In this document: piece by piece, positions 1-8,997 of the stretch | How positions within the stretch are numbered: the stretch's first letter is position 1 | How the letters are laid out: every line of letters begins with the position of its first letter | Assembly (NCBI GenBank): GCA_024235675.1 | Contig: JACKLZ010000003.1 | Location: 310,001-374,000, forward strand | DNA: 64,000 nt | Direction of reading: 5' to 3' | Source of the DNA: Zoogloeaceae bacterium | GTDB taxonomy: Bacteria; Pseudomonadota; Gammaproteobacteria; Burkholderiales; Rhodocyclaceae | Notes under the pieces: model-generated | Seen by the model: the letters and a program-made list of their open reading frames with translations, nothing else | Told to the model about the DNA's origin: nothing | Databases searched by the model: none | Made by a program: the position numbers and the translations under genes

Positions 1-99
1 GCCGAATGGCTGGCCGCGGCTTTTGGTGACACGGTGCGCGTGATGGTTCGGCACCGTGCCTCGGCACGCCGCTCGCGGGACGGTCAGCCCCCTTCATGA
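1..99 (+). CDS. 3' end of an upstream gene (partial)
   Basis: An open frame runs from the first base to a TGA whose last bases overlap the ATG of the next gene (ATGA). Only about 32 C-terminal residues are visible, with no diagnostic motif. Genes beside NusG-domain-II and Gx transporter genes are often ApbE-type FMN transferases, but nothing in these residues proves that here. The overlap implies translational coupling with the following two genes. Confidence 0.55.
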   Translation, partial: AEWLAAAFGDTVRVMVRHRASARRSRDGQPPS

Positions 100-485
100 A
101 GCTCGCTTGGCATGAGTGGCGTGCCGGCTTTCGTCCCGGAGATTTCTTGGTGATCGGCGGCGGCCTGGCCGCCTGCGTTTTTTTTGCGCTGACATTCTGG
201 CAAGGCGGTGTGGCGCGCTGGGCCGAGGTGCGCGCGGGCGGCAAAGTGGTGGCCCGGCTGAGCCTCGATCGCCCGGCCTCGGTCGACGTCGACGGCCCGC
301 TCGGGCAGACCCGGGTGCAGGTCGAGCCGGGTCGCGCGCGTGTGTTCAGCGACCCCGGCCCCCGCCAGTATTGCGTGCTGCAAGGCTGGCTGACCCGCGC
401 CGGTGCGGTCGCCATCTGCGCGCCCAACGAAGTCAGCCTGCGCCTGCTCGGCGACAGCAGCGCTTATGACACGCTCAACTACTGA
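96..485 (+). CDS. NusG domain II-containing membrane-anchored protein
   Basis: The protein has 129 residues. A hydrophobic segment at about residues 19-40 should anchor it, followed by a small beta-rich domain. A Cys lies in the segment RQYCVLQGW and a second Cys in AICAPNEV, the layout of the NusG domain II family found next to Gx transporters. The biochemical role is not known; members often sit near Rnf or FMN-transferase genes. Its start overlaps the previous stop, and its 3' end overlaps the start of the Gx transporter by 20 bases, so the three genes are probably one operon. The family call rests on pattern and context, not on an alignment. Confidence 0.7.
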   Translation: MKLAWHEWRAGFRPGDFLVIGGGLAACVFFALTFWQGGVARWAEVRAGGKVVARLSLDRPASVDVDGPLGQTRVQVEPGRARVFSDPGPRQYCVLQGWLTRAGAVAICAPNEVSLRLLGDSSAYDTLNY

Positions 486-1002
486 GCTCCCCGTCACCAA
501 CGCCGATGTGCGCATCGCCCGCTATGCGGCGGCGGCGATCGCGCTGTCGATTGCCGAGGCCGCCATCCCCTTGCCACTGCCGGGCGTCAAGCCGGGGCTG
601 GGCAACATCATCACGCTGGTGGTGCTGGCGCGCTGGGGGTGGCGTGAGGCGGCCTGGGTCGCCTTGCTGCGGGTGTTTGCTGCGTCCTTGGTGCTCGGCC
701 AGTTTCTGGCGCCCGGGTTCTTTTTGAGCGTCAGCGGGGCGTTGATCAGCCTGGGGGTGTTGGCCCTGGCGCAGCACTTGCCCACGCGCTGGTTTGGTCC
801 GGTCAGTCACAGCGTGCTGGCGGCCTTCGGTCATTTCGCGGGGCAGATTCTGATCGCCCGGCTGTGGCTGGTGCCGCACGACGGCATTTTCTATCTGGTG
901 CCGGTATTCGCGCTGGCGGCCGTGGTGTTTGGCACCGTGAATGGCTTGGTGGCCGACTACCTGCTGCGTCACTCGCCGCCACGCGCGAGCCCGCCCGACT
1001 GA
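466..1002 (+). CDS. Gx transporter family protein (Hpre_diP_synt_I)
   Basis: The protein has 178 residues and about five hydrophobic segments. Near the N-terminus the motif PLPGVKPGLGNIITL is typical of the family first named heptaprenyl diphosphate synthase component I and now regarded as a small integral membrane transporter. The start is placed at the ATG at 466, inside the preceding gene, because the family begins shortly before the first membrane segment (RIARYAAAAIALSIAEA). It is coupled to the NusG-domain-II gene, and this pairing is common in anaerobic or redox-linked clusters. The substrate is unknown. Confidence 0.8.
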   Translation: MTRSTTELPVTNADVRIARYAAAAIALSIAEAAIPLPLPGVKPGLGNIITLVVLARWGWREAAWVALLRVFAASLVLGQFLAPGFFLSVSGALISLGVLALAQHLPTRWFGPVSHSVLAAFGHFAGQILIARLWLVPHDGIFYLVPVFALAAVVFGTVNGLVADYLLRHSPPRASPPD

Positions 1003-1079
1003 GCCCGGATCGGCCAAACGCTGCGGCCGTATTGGCGCTAAGATGACGGCGTATCTACGCTATCCCACCCGGATCGGTC

Positions 1080-3149
1080 ATGCGCCTGTTCAAGAATCTC
1101 GCCATTTTTGTGTTGTGCCTGCTCTTGCTGGCCGTTGGCGCGATCTGGTATCTCACCGAAACCTTTGACAGCGAGCGCGTCAAAGCCGAGCTGGTTCAGG
1201 CGGTCGCCGAGCGCCACGACCGGGCGCTGCGCATTGACGGGCCGCTCACGCTGTCGTTCTGGCCCCGTCTGGCGCTCGATGCGGCACAGGTCAGCGTGTC
1301 GGCCCGCGGCGCGCCTGACCACCTTGCCGCACACGTGGCGCGCGTGCGGGTCCATGTTGGCCTGCTGCCCTTGCTGTCGCGTCGTGTTGATGTCCAGGAG
1401 ATGCGTTTCGAGGGCCTCAAGATCCACCTCACGCGGGATGTCCTCAAAACGCTCGAATCGCTCGATGGCCTGCGCGAGGCGACTTCGATCAAGCCGCGCA
1501 AGGTGGCCTTCAACGTGCGCCGGGTGACCGTGACCGATGGCGCGCTTGAAGTGGTCGACCCGATCAATGGCGTGACCTTGCAGTTGTCGGATGTGACCGC
1601 CTTCATTGGCCCGGTGGGCAAAGGCGTGCGCGGTGGCCTCGGTGTCGAGGGGGACGCCAGGGCGGTGGGGTCCTTGCATGCGGCCGGGCGTTTCCGGATG
1701 ACGGCCGGCTTCGATATTGATGGCGGTGGGGTCGTGAGTCTGAACATTGCCGGCGTGGATTTTTCCGGCGAGGCATTGGGCTACCAGCGCGCCAGTCTGG
1801 GACTCAACCTGGGCAGCGTGGCGGCGGACGCGCAAGGCCGCTGGCAGGGCCGGGATGTGGCGCTGCGCATGACCGGCACCGGCCGCAGCGGCACCAGCGA
1901 GCTTGCCGCCGATGTGGCCGAGTGGCAATGGCAGGACGGCTTGCATCTGGCGCTGGCCACGGCGAGCTTCAAGCGCGATGGCGAACGCGGCGGCGCCCTG
2001 GCCGGGCGGGTGAGCAATCTGCGTTCGGGGGGCGAGGGCTGGACCGCCGACAGCCTGTTGCTGGAGGGCAACCTGCGTCGCGACGGTCGCAGTCATGCCG
2101 TCAGTTTGAAGGCAGTGCCGGCATGGCGAAGTGAGCCGGCCGAGCTCGTGTTCAACGGGCTGGACATACACCTGGGCTGGCCACGCGCTGATGCGGCGCC
2201 GGCGCGCAAGCTCCAAATCACCGGGCAGCTCGCCTGGCAGCCGCTGGCCGGAGTGCTCGATTCCGAACTGGCATTCAATGATGGCACCCACCGGCTCGCC
2301 GGCGCGGTGAGCGTTCACCCCGACAGCACGCCGTCGCTGACATTTGATCTGTATACACCGCTGCTGTCGCTGGCGGCTTACCGTGCCGAACTGAGCGGGC
2401 TGTGGTCGGCCGCCGCGCTGCCGCCATTTGCGGGGCGACTCCGGGCGGATCGGCTGGAGGCCGATGGCTGGCGTTTTGAATCATTGGTGCTGCCGCTGGC
2501 GAGCGATGGATCGGACTTGCGCCTGGGGCCCTTCGAGGGGGCGGTGTTCAATGGCCGCGTGTCTGGCCAGATCGCACGTGATGCGGCGGGCGCGGGCACG
2601 CTCGGTGTCAAGGCGACCGGTGTGGCGATCGAGCATTGGCCGATGGCGGCCGAGGCGACGCCGATGCTGGGCGGGGGGCTGGACGCTGACGTGCGCCTCG
2701 ATTTCGATGCCCGCGCGGCGGACCCGCTGGCGACGGCGCACGGGCCGATGCGCTTTCAACTCAATGGCGGCGCCTGGCGCGGCACCGCGCTGATCGACGC
2801 GCTGCGGGAGCCGGGCAGTGTGCTGGCGGCGGCGCTGCCGAGCGCCACCGTGCCGGACAATCTGCCCATTCGCGCGGCCAGTGCCGAGGTGCAGGTGGCC
2901 GCCGGCCTTGCACGGATCGAGACGCTGGTGATCCGCGGCGCGTGGCTGCAACTGACCGGACAGGGCCAGATCGGGCTCGGCGATGGTGTGCTCGATCTGT
3001 CACTGACCGCCGCCCTGGCCGAAGCGCCCAAGGGCATGAGTCGCAAGCTGTACCGCAAATTGAAGGCGCAGACCCAGGCGCTCAGCCTGGGCGGCAGTTT
3101 TGCCGCCCCGCTGTGGCGCACCGAGGCAGCGGCGAGCGCCGCCCGCTGA
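1080..3149 (+). CDS. AsmA family protein
   Basis: The protein has 689 residues. It has one N-terminal membrane helix (about residues 6-24), then a long beta-rich periplasmic region with the AsmA N-terminal pattern (DSERVKAELVQAVAERHDRALRIDGPL in several pieces) and a C-terminal AsmA_2-like stretch near GQGQIGLGDGVLDLSLTAAL. AsmA-like proteins are inner-membrane anchored beta-groove proteins linked to outer-membrane lipid homeostasis, probably phospholipid transport. It stands alone between the Gx operon and a convergent hydrolase. The length is normal for shorter AsmA paralogues (about 600-700). Confidence 0.85.
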   Translation: MRLFKNLAIFVLCLLLLAVGAIWYLTETFDSERVKAELVQAVAERHDRALRIDGPLTLSFWPRLALDAAQVSVSARGAPDHLAAHVARVRVHVGLLPLLSRRVDVQEMRFEGLKIHLTRDVLKTLESLDGLREATSIKPRKVAFNVRRVTVTDGALEVVDPINGVTLQLSDVTAFIGPVGKGVRGGLGVEGDARAVGSLHAAGRFRMTAGFDIDGGGVVSLNIAGVDFSGEALGYQRASLGLNLGSVAADAQGRWQGRDVALRMTGTGRSGTSELAADVAEWQWQDGLHLALATASFKRDGERGGALAGRVSNLRSGGEGWTADSLLLEGNLRRDGRSHAVSLKAVPAWRSEPAELVFNGLDIHLGWPRADAAPARKLQITGQLAWQPLAGVLDSELAFNDGTHRLAGAVSVHPDSTPSLTFDLYTPLLSLAAYRAELSGLWSAAALPPFAGRLRADRLEADGWRFESLVLPLASDGSDLRLGPFEGAVFNGRVSGQIARDAAGAGTLGVKATGVAIEHWPMAAEATPMLGGGLDADVRLDFDARAADPLATAHGPMRFQLNGGAWRGTALIDALREPGSVLAAALPSATVPDNLPIRAASAEVQVAAGLARIETLVIRGAWLQLTGQGQIGLGDGVLDLSLTAALAEAPKGMSRKLYRKLKAQTQALSLGGSFAAPLWRTEAAASAAR

Positions 3150-3153
3150 AGAC

Positions 3154-4020
3154 TCACACCCCGTTGGCCTTGAGCCACGCCTGCAGCCGCTGCCAGCCGT
3201 CCTGCGCCGGGCCTTCGCGATAGCTGGGCCGGTAGTCGGCATGGAAGGCGTGGCCGGCGTCCGGGTACACCACCACCTCGCCTTTCTTGCCCGCCGCCTT
3301 GAGCGCCGCGCCCATGGCCTCGGCATCGGCGGCCGGAATGCCCTGGTCCTGCGCGCCATACAGACCGAGCACCGGGGCTTTGAGTTCGCCAACGATATCG
3401 ATCGGGTGGCGTGGGTTGAGCGCGGAGGCGTCGCCGCGAATCCGCCCATACCAGGCAATGCCGGCCTTGAGCTTCGGGTTATGTGCGGCGTACAGCCACA
3501 CGATGCGCCCGCCCCAGCAGAAGCCGGTGATGCCCAGCCGGGTGGTGTTGCCGCCGTGACCCGCGGCCCAGGCGACCGTCATGTCGAGGTCTGACATCAC
3601 CTGCTCGTCAGGCACCTTCGAGACAATCTCTTTGAGCAGTGCCGGGATGTTGTCGTACTTGCCCGGATCGCCCTGACGGAAATACAGCTCCGGCGCGACG
3701 GCCAGATAGCCGAGTCGGGCGAGGCGGCGGCAGACGTCACGGATGTGTTCATGGACGCCAAAGATTTCCTGCACCACCAGCACCACCGGGTGCGAACCGC
3801 CTTGCGCCGGCGCGGCGTGATAGATCGGCAAGGGGCCGGTGCCGGTGTCGAGCATGTCGGTGCCGGTGCGCAGGTCGGTGTCGTCGGTCTGGATCATGGT
3901 TTGTGCACTCACGGGGTGGGTGGCCAGGGCAAAGCCGGCGGCGGTGGCGGTGAGCAGAAAGCCGCGGCGATCGAGCCGTTTGGCGGGGAGCAGGCTGTCG
4001 AAATCGGGATCGGATTGCAT
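3154..4020 (-). CDS. Tat-exported dienelactone hydrolase family protein
   Basis: The protein has 288 residues. Residues 18-40 carry a twin-arginine signal (DRRGFLLTATAAGFALA), so export to the periplasm is likely. The alpha/beta-hydrolase core has the family's Cys nucleophile in GFCWGG and a C-terminal His in AGHAFHADY; the acid residue lies in the GLYGAQDQGI region. Classical dienelactone hydrolase acts in chlorocatechol degradation, but no ring-cleavage genes are near, so the substrate is open. It converges on the AsmA gene with four bases between the stops. Confidence 0.85.
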   Translation of the reverse strand: MQSDPDFDSLLPAKRLDRRGFLLTATAAGFALATHPVSAQTMIQTDDTDLRTGTDMLDTGTGPLPIYHAAPAQGGSHPVVLVVQEIFGVHEHIRDVCRRLARLGYLAVAPELYFRQGDPGKYDNIPALLKEIVSKVPDEQVMSDLDMTVAWAAGHGGNTTRLGITGFCWGGRIVWLYAAHNPKLKAGIAWYGRIRGDASALNPRHPIDIVGELKAPVLGLYGAQDQGIPAADAEAMGAALKAAGKKGEVVVYPDAGHAFHADYRPSYREGPAQDGWQRLQAWLKANGV

Positions 4021-4101
4021 CGAACGTCTCCAGGGGCAGGGGGCGGCGGACCGCTGTCCGCCGGAATGTCATCGCATGTGACCGCCGCCGGGCGCTCGCG
4101 T

Positions 4102-5244
4102 TCAGCCGGGCAGACAGGCCCAGCCGTCCATCAGCATCCGGGCGCTACGTCGTAGCACGGCGGCCTCCAGCACCCACTGGCCCGTGTGGGTGTGGGTGGT
4201 GGCGCCGACCTCGCTGCGCCCGGAGGGATGGCCGATGCGCAGCGGCCCGATCGGATCGCTCTGAATCTGGCGCGACACCAGTGAGCCGGGCACGCCGGCC
4301 GCGGCGGCCACGGCAATGGCGGCGGTGCCGGGGATGGCGTGGTGGAAGCTGCCCATCGACAGCACGCGGGTGAGCAGGTCGAGATCGCTGGCGGCGAAGT
4401 GCTTGCCGTCGACCGACTGGCACGCGGCCGGCGGGGCGACGATGGCGAGTTTGGGCGTGTGCTGGCGGCGGGCTGCGGCCTCGGCCGAGTCGGCCAGGCC
4501 CATGGCCAGCGCGCCGGCGATGCGCAGTTGTTCGCAGCGCTCGCGCAGGTCGGTGTTGGCGTTCAGCGTGGCTTGAGAGGCGGTGCAGTCGACGCCGAGC
4601 GCGTGCGCCGAGACAAACACCATCGGATTGCCGGCGCTCACCAGTGATGCGTCGATGCGGGTGCCGTCGGCGAGGCTGAGCGTGTCGACCGGGTTGCCGG
4701 TCGGCAAAATGCCGCCGCCCTCGGCGCCGCCGGGGTCGAGAAAGGTGAGGGTGATCGGCGCTGCGGGGAAGGCCACGCCATCGAGCACGAACTTGCCGCC
4801 TTCGACCGGTTGGCCGTCGAGCACCGGGACGCGGGCATGAATACGTTTGCCGACATTGGCTTGCCACAGGCGGACATTGGTTTCGCCGTTGTGCTGCGGC
4901 GTGACCAGTTTGCGCCAGATGGCGAAGGGGCCGACGGCGGCGGTGAGATTGCCGCAGTTGCCCGACCAGTCGATGGCGTCATGGTCGATCAGCACCTGAC
5001 CAAACAGGTAGCTCACATCGCAGTCCGGCTCACTCGCGGGCGACACGATGACGACCTTGCTGGTGCTGGAGGTGGCGCCGCCGAGACCGTCGATCTGCTT
5101 GCCGTAGGGGTCGGGGCTGCCGAGCAGCCGCACGAGCAGGGCGTCGCGTTCGGCCGCGTCGGTCGGGAGGTCGCTGGCGAGGAAGAACACGCCTTTGCTG
5201 GTGCCGCCACGCATCCACGCGGCGGGAATTCGGGTCTGAGGCAT
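4102..5244 (-). CDS. PrpF/GalD-family cis-trans isomerase or tautomerase
   Basis: The protein has 380 residues. It opens with MPQTRIPAAWMRGGTSKGVFF, the family signature for PrpF (2-methylaconitate isomerase). Other hallmarks are SPDPYGKQIDGLGGATSSTSK and the proton-relay region DWSGNCGNLTAAVG with its conserved Cys. The start was moved inward from a longer frame to the ATG at 5244 because the family begins at this motif. No prpB, prpC or acnD is nearby, and related enzymes isomerise other substrates (4-oxalomesaconate in GalD/LigU), so the metabolite cannot be assigned from the window. Confidence 0.85.
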   Translation of the reverse strand: MPQTRIPAAWMRGGTSKGVFFLASDLPTDAAERDALLVRLLGSPDPYGKQIDGLGGATSSTSKVVIVSPASEPDCDVSYLFGQVLIDHDAIDWSGNCGNLTAAVGPFAIWRKLVTPQHNGETNVRLWQANVGKRIHARVPVLDGQPVEGGKFVLDGVAFPAAPITLTFLDPGGAEGGGILPTGNPVDTLSLADGTRIDASLVSAGNPMVFVSAHALGVDCTASQATLNANTDLRERCEQLRIAGALAMGLADSAEAAARRQHTPKLAIVAPPAACQSVDGKHFAASDLDLLTRVLSMGSFHHAIPGTAAIAVAAAAGVPGSLVSRQIQSDPIGPLRIGHPSGRSEVGATTHTHTGQWVLEAAVLRRSARMLMDGWACLPG

Positions 5245-5443
5245 TGTTGCGCGCTTGTCGGTCAGGGGCGGCTGCGTCGCAGGAGATGGCCGACGCAGAG
5301 TGTTCTTTATAGCGCTCTTGCTTGCGCCTGTCATTGTCCGGGCTTAGTCTGGCGGCTCGTTCGGCGCGCGGTTTAGCCATGTTGTCAGCACATTTCAGGA
5401 TAATCAGCCGCTTGGCTGGATCATCGAACCACAGGACACACTC

Positions 5444-6151
5444 ATGAGCTCTCTGAATTTCATCGGCGGCGAAAAAGGCGGTGTTGGCAAATCCGTGACG
5501 GCACGTGTGCTGGCGCAGTATTTCATCGACAAGGGGCGGCCGTTTACCGGTTTCGACACCGACCGCTCGCACACCTCCTTCACCCGCTTCTATGCCGACT
5601 ACGCCTCGCCGGTGATCGTCGATACCTATGAAGGGCTGGACATGATCGCCACCGTCTTTGACGAGCCGCCGGCGGACGAGGGCGAGGCGCCGAGCGTGAT
5701 CGTCGACCTGGCCGCCCAAACGGCCGCGCCGCTGGCCCGCTGGGTCAAGGACTCGGATCTGCTGCCACTGCTGGCCGAGATGGGCGTGACCGTCAATTAC
5801 TGGCATCTGGCCGACTCGGGCGCCGACTCGGTGGCCCTGCTCAATCGCCTGATCAACACTTATGGCGCGGAGTTGAACTACTTCGTGGTGAAGAATCTCG
5901 GGCGCGGTTCGGACTTTTCGCAGCTCGAGGCCTCGTCGGCGTTGCAGGGTGCCAAGGCATTGGGCGCCCGCGTCATCAGCTTGCCCGAGCTGCACGAAGC
6001 GAGCATGCGCAAGATCGATCGCCAGAGCGCCAGCTTCTGGGCGGCCAGCAATACGCGCAGCGGCCCGGATGCCCTGGGCATGCTGGAGCGTCAGCGGGTG
6101 AAGACCTGGTTGCGCGCGATCTATTCGAGCTTCGACGACTTGCCGCTGTAA
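5444..6151 (+). CDS. ParA/MobD-like P-loop ATPase
   Basis: The protein has 235 residues. Residues 8-17 form a deviant Walker A (GGEKGGVGKS) typical of the ParA/MinD/Soj superfamily, followed by FDTDRSHTSF where ParA proteins have their DxD/N switch. No ParB or centromere-like repeats lie nearby, and no relaxase, so it is not obviously part of a partition or mobilisation module despite resemblance to proteins named MobD. The single-copy chromosomal setting suggests a positioning ATPase of unknown cargo. Its 3' end overlaps the next, convergent gene by about 31 bases. Confidence 0.75.
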   Translation: MSSLNFIGGEKGGVGKSVTARVLAQYFIDKGRPFTGFDTDRSHTSFTRFYADYASPVIVDTYEGLDMIATVFDEPPADEGEAPSVIVDLAAQTAAPLARWVKDSDLLPLLAEMGVTVNYWHLADSGADSVALLNRLINTYGAELNYFVVKNLGRGSDFSQLEASSALQGAKALGARVISLPELHEASMRKIDRQSASFWAASNTRSGPDALGMLERQRVKTWLRAIYSSFDDLPL

Positions 6152-6576
6152 GGCGACCGCATCCGGTGGAAGAGGGGTGGCGCGATCGCCACCCACAGCG
6201 GAATCAGCGGCCACAGGCGGCCGGCGGTGAGATCGTAGTTGGCCAGCAGTGCCGCCCACGACTGGCCGGCCACAAAGTGCCCGAACAGAAATTCAAAGGC
6301 CAGCGTCATCAGCAGCCACAGGCCGCCGATGGTCGCGGCCTGGCCCGTCGACGCCGGGCGCAAGCGTGGCATCACCCACCAGATGTACGCCCCGAACAGG
6401 GCAATCGCGCTCAGCGTCGACGCCTGGTGCGCGGCCATCTCGCCCAGCGGTGCCTGCAGCCAGGCTTCGCGCGCGCCGCCATTGGCGATGGCGATGAACA
6501 CCATGGGCAGCCAGGCGATGGCCCAGCCGGCGAGCCCGGCAGGGCGTCTCGACGAGGCGGGTGTTGCGCCGGGCAT
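6121..6576 (-). CDS. small multi-pass membrane protein, unknown
   Basis: The protein has 151 residues with about four hydrophobic helices (near residues 14-32, 52-70, 82-102 and 120-137). I do not recognise a named family. The C-terminal tail (PYSGKSSKLE) is read from bases also used in the opposite strand by the ParA-like gene, so the 31-base convergent overlap is either real or the true stop of one gene differs. The upstream neighbour on the same strand is a 91-residue unknown, 9 bases away, so the two could be co-transcribed. Confidence 0.6.
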   Translation of the reverse strand: MPGATPASSRRPAGLAGWAIAWLPMVFIAIANGGAREAWLQAPLGEMAAHQASTLSAIALFGAYIWWVMPRLRPASTGQAATIGGLWLLMTLAFEFLFGHFVAGQSWAALLANYDLTAGRLWPLIPLWVAIAPPLFHRMRSPYSGKSSKLE

Positions 6577-6585
6577 GGCGGCGGA

Positions 6586-6861
6586 TTATTTCTCGGCGAG
6601 CGCCTGGCTGACCAGCTCGGTCATCAGGCCGTTCAGCCCGCCTTCATGCGCGGCGCCGCGTTCCTGCAGTTGCTTGACCAGCGCGATCGGCAGCTTGCAG
6701 GCGAAAGGGACGACGCCAAGGGCGCGTTCCTGCTGGCGCTGTTCGCGCTTGTCGGCGCCCTGGGTGGCGGCGCCGAACTGAGCCGGGTTGGCGGCTGCGT
6801 TGAGCTTGTTGTTGATCTTGAGCCCGCGGCTTTTCGCGAGGTCGGAGGGTTTCATCGTCAT
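6586..6861 (-). CDS. conserved small hypothetical protein
   Basis: The protein has 91 residues, is soluble and rich in Lys, Gln and Ala. An N-terminal segment MKPSDLAKSRGLKINNKL is followed by a predicted helix ending LMTELVSQALAEK. No catalytic motif is visible. Translation could start at the first Met or two residues later at MKPSD. The reading frame and codon use match the neighbours, and the gene sits directly upstream of the membrane protein on the same strand. The function is unknown. Confidence 0.6.
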   Translation of the reverse strand: MTMKPSDLAKSRGLKINNKLNAAANPAQFGAATQGADKREQRQQERALGVVPFACKLPIALVKQLQERGAAHEGGLNGLMTELVSQALAEK

Positions 6862-7007
6862 GGGTGTTCCTTGTGGCCCGGTGCCGGCACGGACGCCGGC
6901 GCGGCATTATCGCGCAATGGCGCGGCCGTGGTGCGCGGTCCGTCGAATGGCCGTGTCGAAATGATTCTCTATACTGTCGTTTCATCGTCAGTCCGGAGTG
7001 AAACCTC

Positions 7008-8123
7008 ATGACCATCAAGTCGCGTGCCGCGGTTGCCTTTGCGGCGGGAAAGCCCCTGCAGATCGTTGAAGTCGATGTCGCGCCACCCAAGGCGGGCGAG
7101 GTGCGGGTGCGCATTGTGGCCAGCGGCGTGTGTCACACCGACGCCTTCACGCTGTCGGGTGACGATCCGGAAGGCATCTTCCCGGCCATTCTCGGCCACG
7201 AAGGCGGCGGCATCGTCGAATCGGTGGGCGAGGGCGTGACCTCGCTGGCGGTGGGCGACCATGTGATTCCGCTCTACACGGCCGAGTGCCGCGAGTGCAA
7301 GTTCTGCAAGTCGGGCAAGACCAATCTGTGCCAGGCGGTGCGCGCCACCCAGGGCAAGGGGCTGATGCCCGACGGCACCACGCGCTTCTCCTATCAGGGC
7401 AAGCCGATCTACCACTACATGGGCACCTCGACCTTCTCCGAATACACCGTGGTGCCGGAGATCTCGCTGGCCAAGATCCCCAAGGAGGCGCCGCTCGAAA
7501 AGGTGTGTCTGCTCGGCTGCGGCGTGACCACCGGCATCGGCGCAGTGCTCAACACCGCCAAGGTCGAAGCCGGCGCGACGGTGGCGATCTTCGGCCTCGG
7601 CGGTATCGGCCTGGCGGCGATCATCGGCGCGACCATGGCCAAGGCGGGGCGGATCATTGCCGTCGACATCAATCCGGCCAAGTTCGAGATCGCGCGCTCG
7701 CTGGGCGCCACCGACTGCGTGAACCCAAAGGATTTCGACACGCCGATTCAGGACGTCATCGTCGAGATGACGGACGGCGGCGTCGACTACTCCTTCGAGT
7801 GCGTCGGCAACGTCAAGCTCATGCGCGCCGCGCTGGAGTGCTGCCATAAAGGCTGGGGCGAATCGACCATCATCGGTGTGGCCGGCGCGGGGCAGGAGAT
7901 TTCGACGCGCCCCTTCCAGCTGGTCACCGGTCGGGTGTGGCGCGGCTCCGCCTTTGGTGGCGTGCGCGGGCGCACCGAGTTGCCGGGCTATGTGGCCAGG
8001 GCGCAGCGCGGCGAGATTCCGCTCGACACCTTCATCACCCACACCATGGGGCTGGACGAGATCAACACTGCGTTTGATCTGATGCACGAAGGCAAGAGCA
8101 TTCGCACCGTCATCCACTTCTGA
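7008..8123 (+). CDS. frmA: S-(hydroxymethyl)glutathione dehydrogenase / class III alcohol dehydrogenase
   Basis: The protein has 371 residues, the usual length for class III zinc ADH. It has the catalytic zinc Cys in SGVCHTDAFTLSG, the GHEGGGIVESVG motif, the four structural-zinc Cys in CRECKFCKSGKTNLC, and the Rossmann motif GLGGIGLAAI. It oxidises S-hydroxymethylglutathione, formed from formaldehyde and glutathione, to S-formylglutathione with NAD+. Thirteen bases separate it from S-formylglutathione hydrolase, so together they form a formaldehyde detoxification operon. No FrmR-type repressor gene is adjacent. Confidence 0.95.
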   Translation: MTIKSRAAVAFAAGKPLQIVEVDVAPPKAGEVRVRIVASGVCHTDAFTLSGDDPEGIFPAILGHEGGGIVESVGEGVTSLAVGDHVIPLYTAECRECKFCKSGKTNLCQAVRATQGKGLMPDGTTRFSYQGKPIYHYMGTSTFSEYTVVPEISLAKIPKEAPLEKVCLLGCGVTTGIGAVLNTAKVEAGATVAIFGLGGIGLAAIIGATMAKAGRIIAVDINPAKFEIARSLGATDCVNPKDFDTPIQDVIVEMTDGGVDYSFECVGNVKLMRAALECCHKGWGESTIIGVAGAGQEISTRPFQLVTGRVWRGSAFGGVRGRTELPGYVARAQRGEIPLDTFITHTMGLDEINTAFDLMHEGKSIRTVIHF

Positions 8124-8136
8124 GCGGAGCGGGCCC

Positions 8137-8997
8137 ATGTCACTCGAATGTCTCTCCAGCCAGCGCAGCTTCGGCGGCTGGCACAAGCGTTATCGTCACC
8201 GCGCTGCCAGCCTCGGCTGCGACATGGTGTTTGCGGTGTATCTGCCGCCACAGGCCGAATCCGGGCAGCGTTTGCCGGTGGTGTATTGGCTTTCGGGCCT
8301 GACCTGCACCGATGAAAACTTCATGCAGAAGGCCGGCGCGCATCGCGTGGCGGCCGAGCTGGGTCTCATCATCGTGGCGCCTGACACCAGCCCGCGCGGC
8401 GAAGGCGTGCCCGACGACCCCGACGGTGGCTGGGACTTCGGCCTGGGCGCCGGCTTTTATGTGAACGCCACCGAAGCGCCCTGGGCGCAGCACTACCGCA
8501 TGTACGACTATGTGGTCGATGAACTGCCGGCCCTGGTCGGGGCCAACTTTCCGGCCTCGGAGCAGCGCGGTATCAGCGGGCATTCGATGGGCGGGCACGG
8601 TGCGCTGATCTGTGCACTGAAGAATCCGGGGCGCTATCGGTCGGTGTCGGCGTTTTCGCCGATCTGCCATCCGATGGATTGCCCCTGGGGCGAAAAGGCC
8701 TTGTCGCGCTATCTGGGCGCCGATCGTGCTACTTGGCGCGCCTGGGATGCGACCGAGTTGATCGCAGACGCGCCGGAGCGGCTGCCGATCCTCATCGATC
8801 AGGGCGAGGCCGACGGTTTTCTGGCCGAGCAGCTCAAACCCGAGGCGCTGCAGGCAGCGGCCGAGGCGGTGGGGCATCCGCTCACGCTGCGCATGCAGCC
8901 GGGCTACGACCACAGCTATTACTTCATTGCCAGTTTTATTGAATCGCATCTGCGTCACCACGCGCAGGCGATGGCGGTGTCGGTCGCTATTCGCTGA
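8137..8997 (+). CDS. fghA: S-formylglutathione hydrolase
   Basis: The protein has 286 residues of the esterase D/FghA family. The nucleophile Ser lies in GHSMGGHGAL; the Asp lies near LIDQGEADGF and the His in PGYDHSYYFI, completing the triad. Early motifs VYWLSGLTCTDENF and DTSPRGEGVPDD are diagnostic. It hydrolyses S-formylglutathione to formate and glutathione, the second step after FrmA. The 3' end overlaps the convergent arfB gene by about 11 bases. Confidence 0.95.
   Translation: MSLECLSSQRSFGGWHKRYRHRAASLGCDMVFAVYLPPQAESGQRLPVVYWLSGLTCTDENFMQKAGAHRVAAELGLIIVAPDTSPRGEGVPDDPDGGWDFGLGAGFYVNATEAPWAQHYRMYDYVVDELPALVGANFPASEQRGISGHSMGGHGALICALKNPGRYRSVSAFSPICHPMDCPWGEKALSRYLGADRATWRAWDATELIADAPERLPILIDQGEADGFLAEQLKPEALQAAAEAVGHPLTLRMQPGYDHSYYFIASFIESHLRHHAQAMAVSVAIR

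Noticed and set aside
5444..6151. Part of a plasmid partition or mobilisation module
   Set aside because: No ParB, relaxase, oriT or parS-like repeats around it; the neighbours are ordinary chromosomal genes.
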